Assembly (NCBI GenBank): GCA_037176905.1
Contig: JBBBWG010009823.1
Span: 1 to 22,468 of the forward strand
Origin: Azolla pinnata
Lineage: Eukaryota > Streptophyta > Polypodiopsida > Salviniales > Salviniaceae
DNA: 22,468 nt
Direction: 5' to 3'
The notes under the pieces are model-generated. The model ran no database searches, was not told where the DNA came from, and saw nothing but the letters and a program-made list of their open reading frames with translations. The first letter of the stretch is position 1. The number at the start of each line of letters is the position of its first letter. This document shows, piece after piece, positions 19,253 through 22,468 of this stretch. A program made the position numbers and the translations under genes.

Positions 19253-21943
19253 TTATACAGGAGCTGATGTCTGGTTTTGCCACAGTGTGGTTAGCTCCTC
19301 GGCTTGCTTCATCAACGCTGACCTCCGATCTGGCGATATCCACTTCTGCTTCTCCATCGCAGCTTTCAATTCATTCAATGCATCGGTCTCTGGGAAGAAG
19401 AAGTACGGCGTCAATGGGAATGATCCAAACTCCGAAACCACATTGTCGAGCGCCAATCCCAGTCGCTTCTCCAGCCATATGAACTTCAGCATCACCGGCT
19501 GCTCTTTCCCATATTTCTTCATGATCTCTGAGAATGGCTCTCTTGGCACCTAACAACAACAACAAGACATGCATTCTGAGATGTGTCTTGTGCCTTAACA
19601 CGCTTTTGGGCGAAGTGTATCCAAGTACCGATAATTCTCACCAGGAAACCGAATTGAAAGACCATAACTTCCACAGACATGAGACTCTGGATTTACCTGA
19701 GGCAGCACTGGTCTAGGTTGACTGCTACCTAGTTGAGGTGGTCCAAAAGATCCGCCGAAGTTTGATTGCATCGGAGAGGGATATGGAGGCCCTTGATTGC
19801 CACCATAGCCAGGAATCGGTGCGCCAGGATAAGGGGTGTTGAATCCAGGGCCATAAGGAGCATTTGAAGGTCCTGGTGCAGCTTGACCACTACCAAATCC
19901 ACTATTTGGGGGGGGCACATTAGGACCAAAACCACTATTTGGGGGGGGCACATTAGGACCAAAACCACCATTTGGGGGAGCCAAATTAGGACCAAAACCA
20001 CTATTTGGGGGAGCCACATTAGGACCAAAACCACTATTTGGGGGAGCCACATTAGGACCAAAACCACTATTTGGGGGAGCCACATTAGGACCAAACCCAC
20101 TATTTGGGGGAGCTGCATTCGCGCTGAAACCGCTATTTGGGGGAGCAGCACTAGTGCCGAAACCGCTATTTGGGGGAGCAGCACTAGTGCCGAAACCGCT
20201 ATTTGGGGCAGCATTTGCACCAAAACCACTGTTGGGAGCAGCATTTGCACCAAAACCACTGTTGGGCGCCGCAATCGCACCGATTCCTGCGCTTCCATAC
20301 GGAGGAGGAGGAGGAGGATTGGAGCTTTGGAAAGGCGGGTTATTCACACCGCCTGGATTGGCATTCGGGCCATTCGATCGAGGAGCAAAAGCCGGGGGAT
20401 TGCCAGGGGCGAAACCACCGGGATTCGGGTAAGCCGAAGGCCTGAAGGGAGGTGCATTAGGGGGAGGGGGAGGGGGAGGAGGGCCTCGATAGGGCGAACC
20501 GGGGCCGTAAGGCGGAGGATTGAAGTAGTTGGGGCGAATGCTGGGGTCTCGATTCGGAGGATTTCCATAGCTTGGATTAGGTCCTGGTGGGTAAGGAGGA
20601 GGAGGGGGTCCTCTGGGCAGCGGATTGGGCGCATTCGCATAGGGCCGAGGTCCAGGGGGAGCTGGAGATCCTCCGATGTTGGGAGATCCATACGAAGAAG
20701 GAGGCATTGTACCAGCATTCGATCCATTCACTGGAGGCGGAGGAGGAGGAGGAGGAGGAGATGGGGGTCGATTCGCAGCACCGGGGCTTCCGAAAGGAGG
20801 CGGAGATGGAGATGGGGGTCGATTCGCAGCACCGGGACTTCCGAAAGGAGGCGGAGATGGAGATGGGGGTCGATTCGCAGCACCGGGACTTCCGAAAGGA
20901 GGCGGAGATGGAGATGGAGATGGAGGTGGAGGTGGAGGTGGAGCTCCATATGATGGGTTGCTTGGTGGAATCATCGCCCGATTCGTACCCATTCCATATG
21001 CAGGTTTCAGCGTCGTAGGAGCATCCCAATCGATCTTGCCTTGCCGAGGAGGAGGAGGAGGAGGAGGAGGAGGAGGAGGTGGTGGGATCGAGCTGCTTCC
21101 GGGCCCAGCTCCAGCTCCATAGCTAGGGTTTAGGGTTTCTGGCCCAGGAGGAGCGCTGCGATATGGCGACGATGGGTCCGGATTGCTCTGCAGATTGCCA
21201 TAGCTCGGACCTGGTCCGGAGCTCGACCCGATTAGGTCGGGTTTAGGGTTTCCTGCATTGGGAGGAGGAATTGTCTGATCCGATGCAACGCCGCCATAGC
21301 TGGGGCTCGAAGAACCACTGCTGCTGCTGTTGGTGTTGTTGGTGTTGTTGGTGTTGTTCCCAATACCACTTCCGCCATAGCCAGGAATCTCTGCACCCGA
21401 TGCAGAGCTTCCATAACCAGGTTTCGGATCGATGATGCTGCCGCTGCCGCTGCTGCTGCCTTGGCTGTTCGCAGATGCAGATAGAGAAGGAGCAGGCATG
21501 CTTACCGGATTTGGAGATGGAGATGGAGATGGAGATGGAGATGGAGATGGGGGCCGATCGATGAACTCGAATTCCGCATCGATGACCACATCGGAGCTCG
21601 GCTCGGGCTCGATCCCTGAAGAAGAAGAAGAAGCAGAAGCGGATGAAGAAGAAGAGCGAGTGATGATGCTGTGATGGAGGCTGAAGGGAGATGGAGCAGG
21701 GAAGCAAGAAGCTGCTCTGAGGAGCCGGAAGGGAGAAGAAGGCACCAAGCTCCTTCCCCTGTTTCTGCTTCTGCTTCTTCTTCCTGTGGCGATGGTGGAG
21801 ATGGAGATGGTGGCTATGGCGGAGGAGGAGGAGGAGGAGGAGGAAGGGAAGGAAGCAGAGAAGGGAAGAGGTGGGCATGGCAGAGAAGAAGCAGAAGCAG
21901 AGGCTGCTGCTGCTGCCATAGCCACCAAGCTCTGAGCTTCCAT
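19253..21943 (-). CDS. PSRP3: PSRP3/cS23 (Ycf65) domain protein with a ~750-residue Pro/Gly/Asn-rich extension
   Basis: Two exons on the reverse strand: 21943-19697 (749 codons, ends CCTCAG|GTAAAT) and 19549-19253 (98 codons plus stop, after TTGTTAG). The 147-bp intron is phase 0, so 847 aa in all. Residues 1-100 are Ala/Ser/Arg-rich without early acidic residues, like a plastid transit peptide. Residues about 130-745 are low complexity: Ser-Pro dipeptides, an Asn-Asn-Thr run, polyproline tracts, three 17-residue repeats and twelve PNSGFGPNVAPP-type repeats. Residues 767-842 match the Ycf65 family (PVMLKFIWLEK, LALDNVV, PLTPYFFFPETDALNELK, KWISPDRR, LWQNQ). That family is a plastid 30S subunit protein, also encoded in some algal plastids and cyanobacteria, and usually well under 250 residues. 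The core lacks the usual W in the (A/D)W.ELK segment (here DALNELK). It may be a paralogue rather than the ribosomal protein itself. If the intron is retained, the domain is lost. Confidence 0.82.
19893..20270 (-). repeat. Coding tandem repeat, about twelve units (33-36 bp), in the PSRP3-domain gene
   Basis: Reverse strand, encoding (A/P)PNSGFG(P/A/T)(N/S)(V/A/L). The five middle to downstream units are nearly identical in DNA, and the upstream units (GFGAN, GFGTS, GFSAN) have diverged. One unit has GGFG instead of SGFG. A G-run in two units (GGGGGGGG near 19910 and 19940) is a slippage risk in sequencing and replication, but the frame is intact. Confidence 0.9.
20760..20912 (-). repeat. Three 51-bp coding repeats
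   Basis: Units start at 20760, 20811 and 20862 and are identical except for one base (GGGGCTT against GGGACTT). They encode FGSPGAANRPPSPSPPP three times. Near identity suggests recent duplication or gene conversion inside the proline-rich region. Confidence 0.9.
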
Positions 21944-22095
21944 GGCTCTCCTCTGTTTCTCTCTGTTCTTTTGGCCTTCCCCTTATCCTCCCTCCTTCCT
22001 CTCTAGGTTTTCATGTACAAAAGAATATCTGCAATCTTCTCTGCGTTCACACTTTGTCCGCCCAAAAGCTTGATTCTGAATCCGCAGAAAGACAG

Positions 22096-22468
22096 GTTTA
22101 GGGTTTTAGGGTCTAGAGCTTTAGGGTTTTGGGGGGGTTTTAGGGTCTTAATGGATTTAGGGTTTTGTTTAAGGTTTTGGGTTTGGGGGGGTTTTGGGTC
22201 TGCAGTTTTAGGGTTTTGGGGGGTTTAGGGTCTTGTTTAAGGTTTTGGGTTTTAGGGGTTTTGGGCTTTGGGTCTACTGTTTTAGGGATTTGGGGGCTTT
22301 AGGGTTTTGGGTCTACAGTTTTAGGGTTTTGGGTCTACAGTTTTAGGGTTTTGGGTTTTAGGGGTTTTGGGTTTTGTTTAAGGTTTTGGGTTTTAGGGGT
22401 TTAGGGTTTTGTTTAAGGTTTAGGGGTTTAGGGTTTTGTTTAAGGTTTAGGGGTTTAGGGTTTTGTTT
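22096..22468 (-). promoter_or_regulatory. Degenerate telomere-like repeat array upstream of the PSRP3-domain gene
   Basis: From about 150 bp upstream of the ATG at 21943 to the window edge, the + strand is made of TTTAGGG, TTTTAGGG and TTTTGGG words mixed with GTCTACAG and TTGTTTAAGG words. Two higher-order units are visible: about 22 bp (TTTTAGGGTTTTGGGTCTACAG) near 22295-22345 and about 31 bp ending GTTTTGTTTAAGG near 22395-22468. In the gene's own direction these give many AAACCCTAAA telo-boxes, an element known from plant ribosomal-protein promoters. Promoter function is inferred from position only. Confidence 0.6.

Noticed and set aside
19883..21122. Long open frames on the + strand across the proline-rich gene (Arg/Trp/Gly-rich products)
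   Set aside because: They are antisense shadows of the repeats. The reverse strand has an ATG, a transit-like leader and a splice to a conserved domain.

Overview
The window is nuclear DNA of a land plant. The evidence is short GT-AG introns, Arabidopsis-type telomeric heptamers (TTTAGGG), a TIR-NB-LRR immune-receptor locus, phloem-protein-2 (PP2) type domains, a BRCT-containing family-X DNA polymerase (Pol lambda) and a nuclear gene ending in the plastid ribosomal Ycf65/PSRP3 domain behind a transit-peptide-like N terminus. The clade cannot be fixed from the sequence. No rRNA, tRNA, CRISPR array or autonomous transposon gene is visible.

The left and middle parts are two unequal copies of one segment. 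Copy A (1 to about 3808) matches copy B (about 8383 to 17432) in the same order and orientation. The order is: 3' exons of a TIR-NB-LRR gene (+), a spacer, a PP2-like domain (-), a second spacer, and a piece of Pol lambda (+). Copy A has lost most of the Pol lambda part and stops inside its exon 10. Copy B carries an AT-rich block of about 2.3 kb (10123-12431) where copy A has only about 110 bp. The simplest history is a tandem duplication with one breakpoint in Pol lambda exon 10, followed by decay of both copies.

Between the copies lie 3.8-5.4 kb of sequence with no recognisable gene, then a decayed TIR-NB-LRR gene (5391-9313). It has frameshifts, stops, no P-loop and a lost splice acceptor. 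Its sister in copy A, cut by the window edge, is open over its two 3' exons.

The right part holds the two genes that look functional. Pol lambda (14561-17892, +) can be assembled from 12 exons into 565 residues, with the lyase lysine and all three catalytic aspartates. Convergent to it is a two-exon gene (21943-19253, -) of 847 residues. Its last 98 residues are a PSRP3/cS23 (Ycf65) domain, and the preceding ~750 are a Ser-rich transit-like leader plus a very long Pro/Gly/Asn-rich repeat region. This architecture is the most unusual protein in the window. Telomere-like repeats lie immediately upstream of both genes: about twenty heptamers before Pol lambda, and a degenerate TTTAGGG/TTTTGGG array before the PSRP3-domain gene.

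All exon models, alignments and copy comparisons were made by eye.
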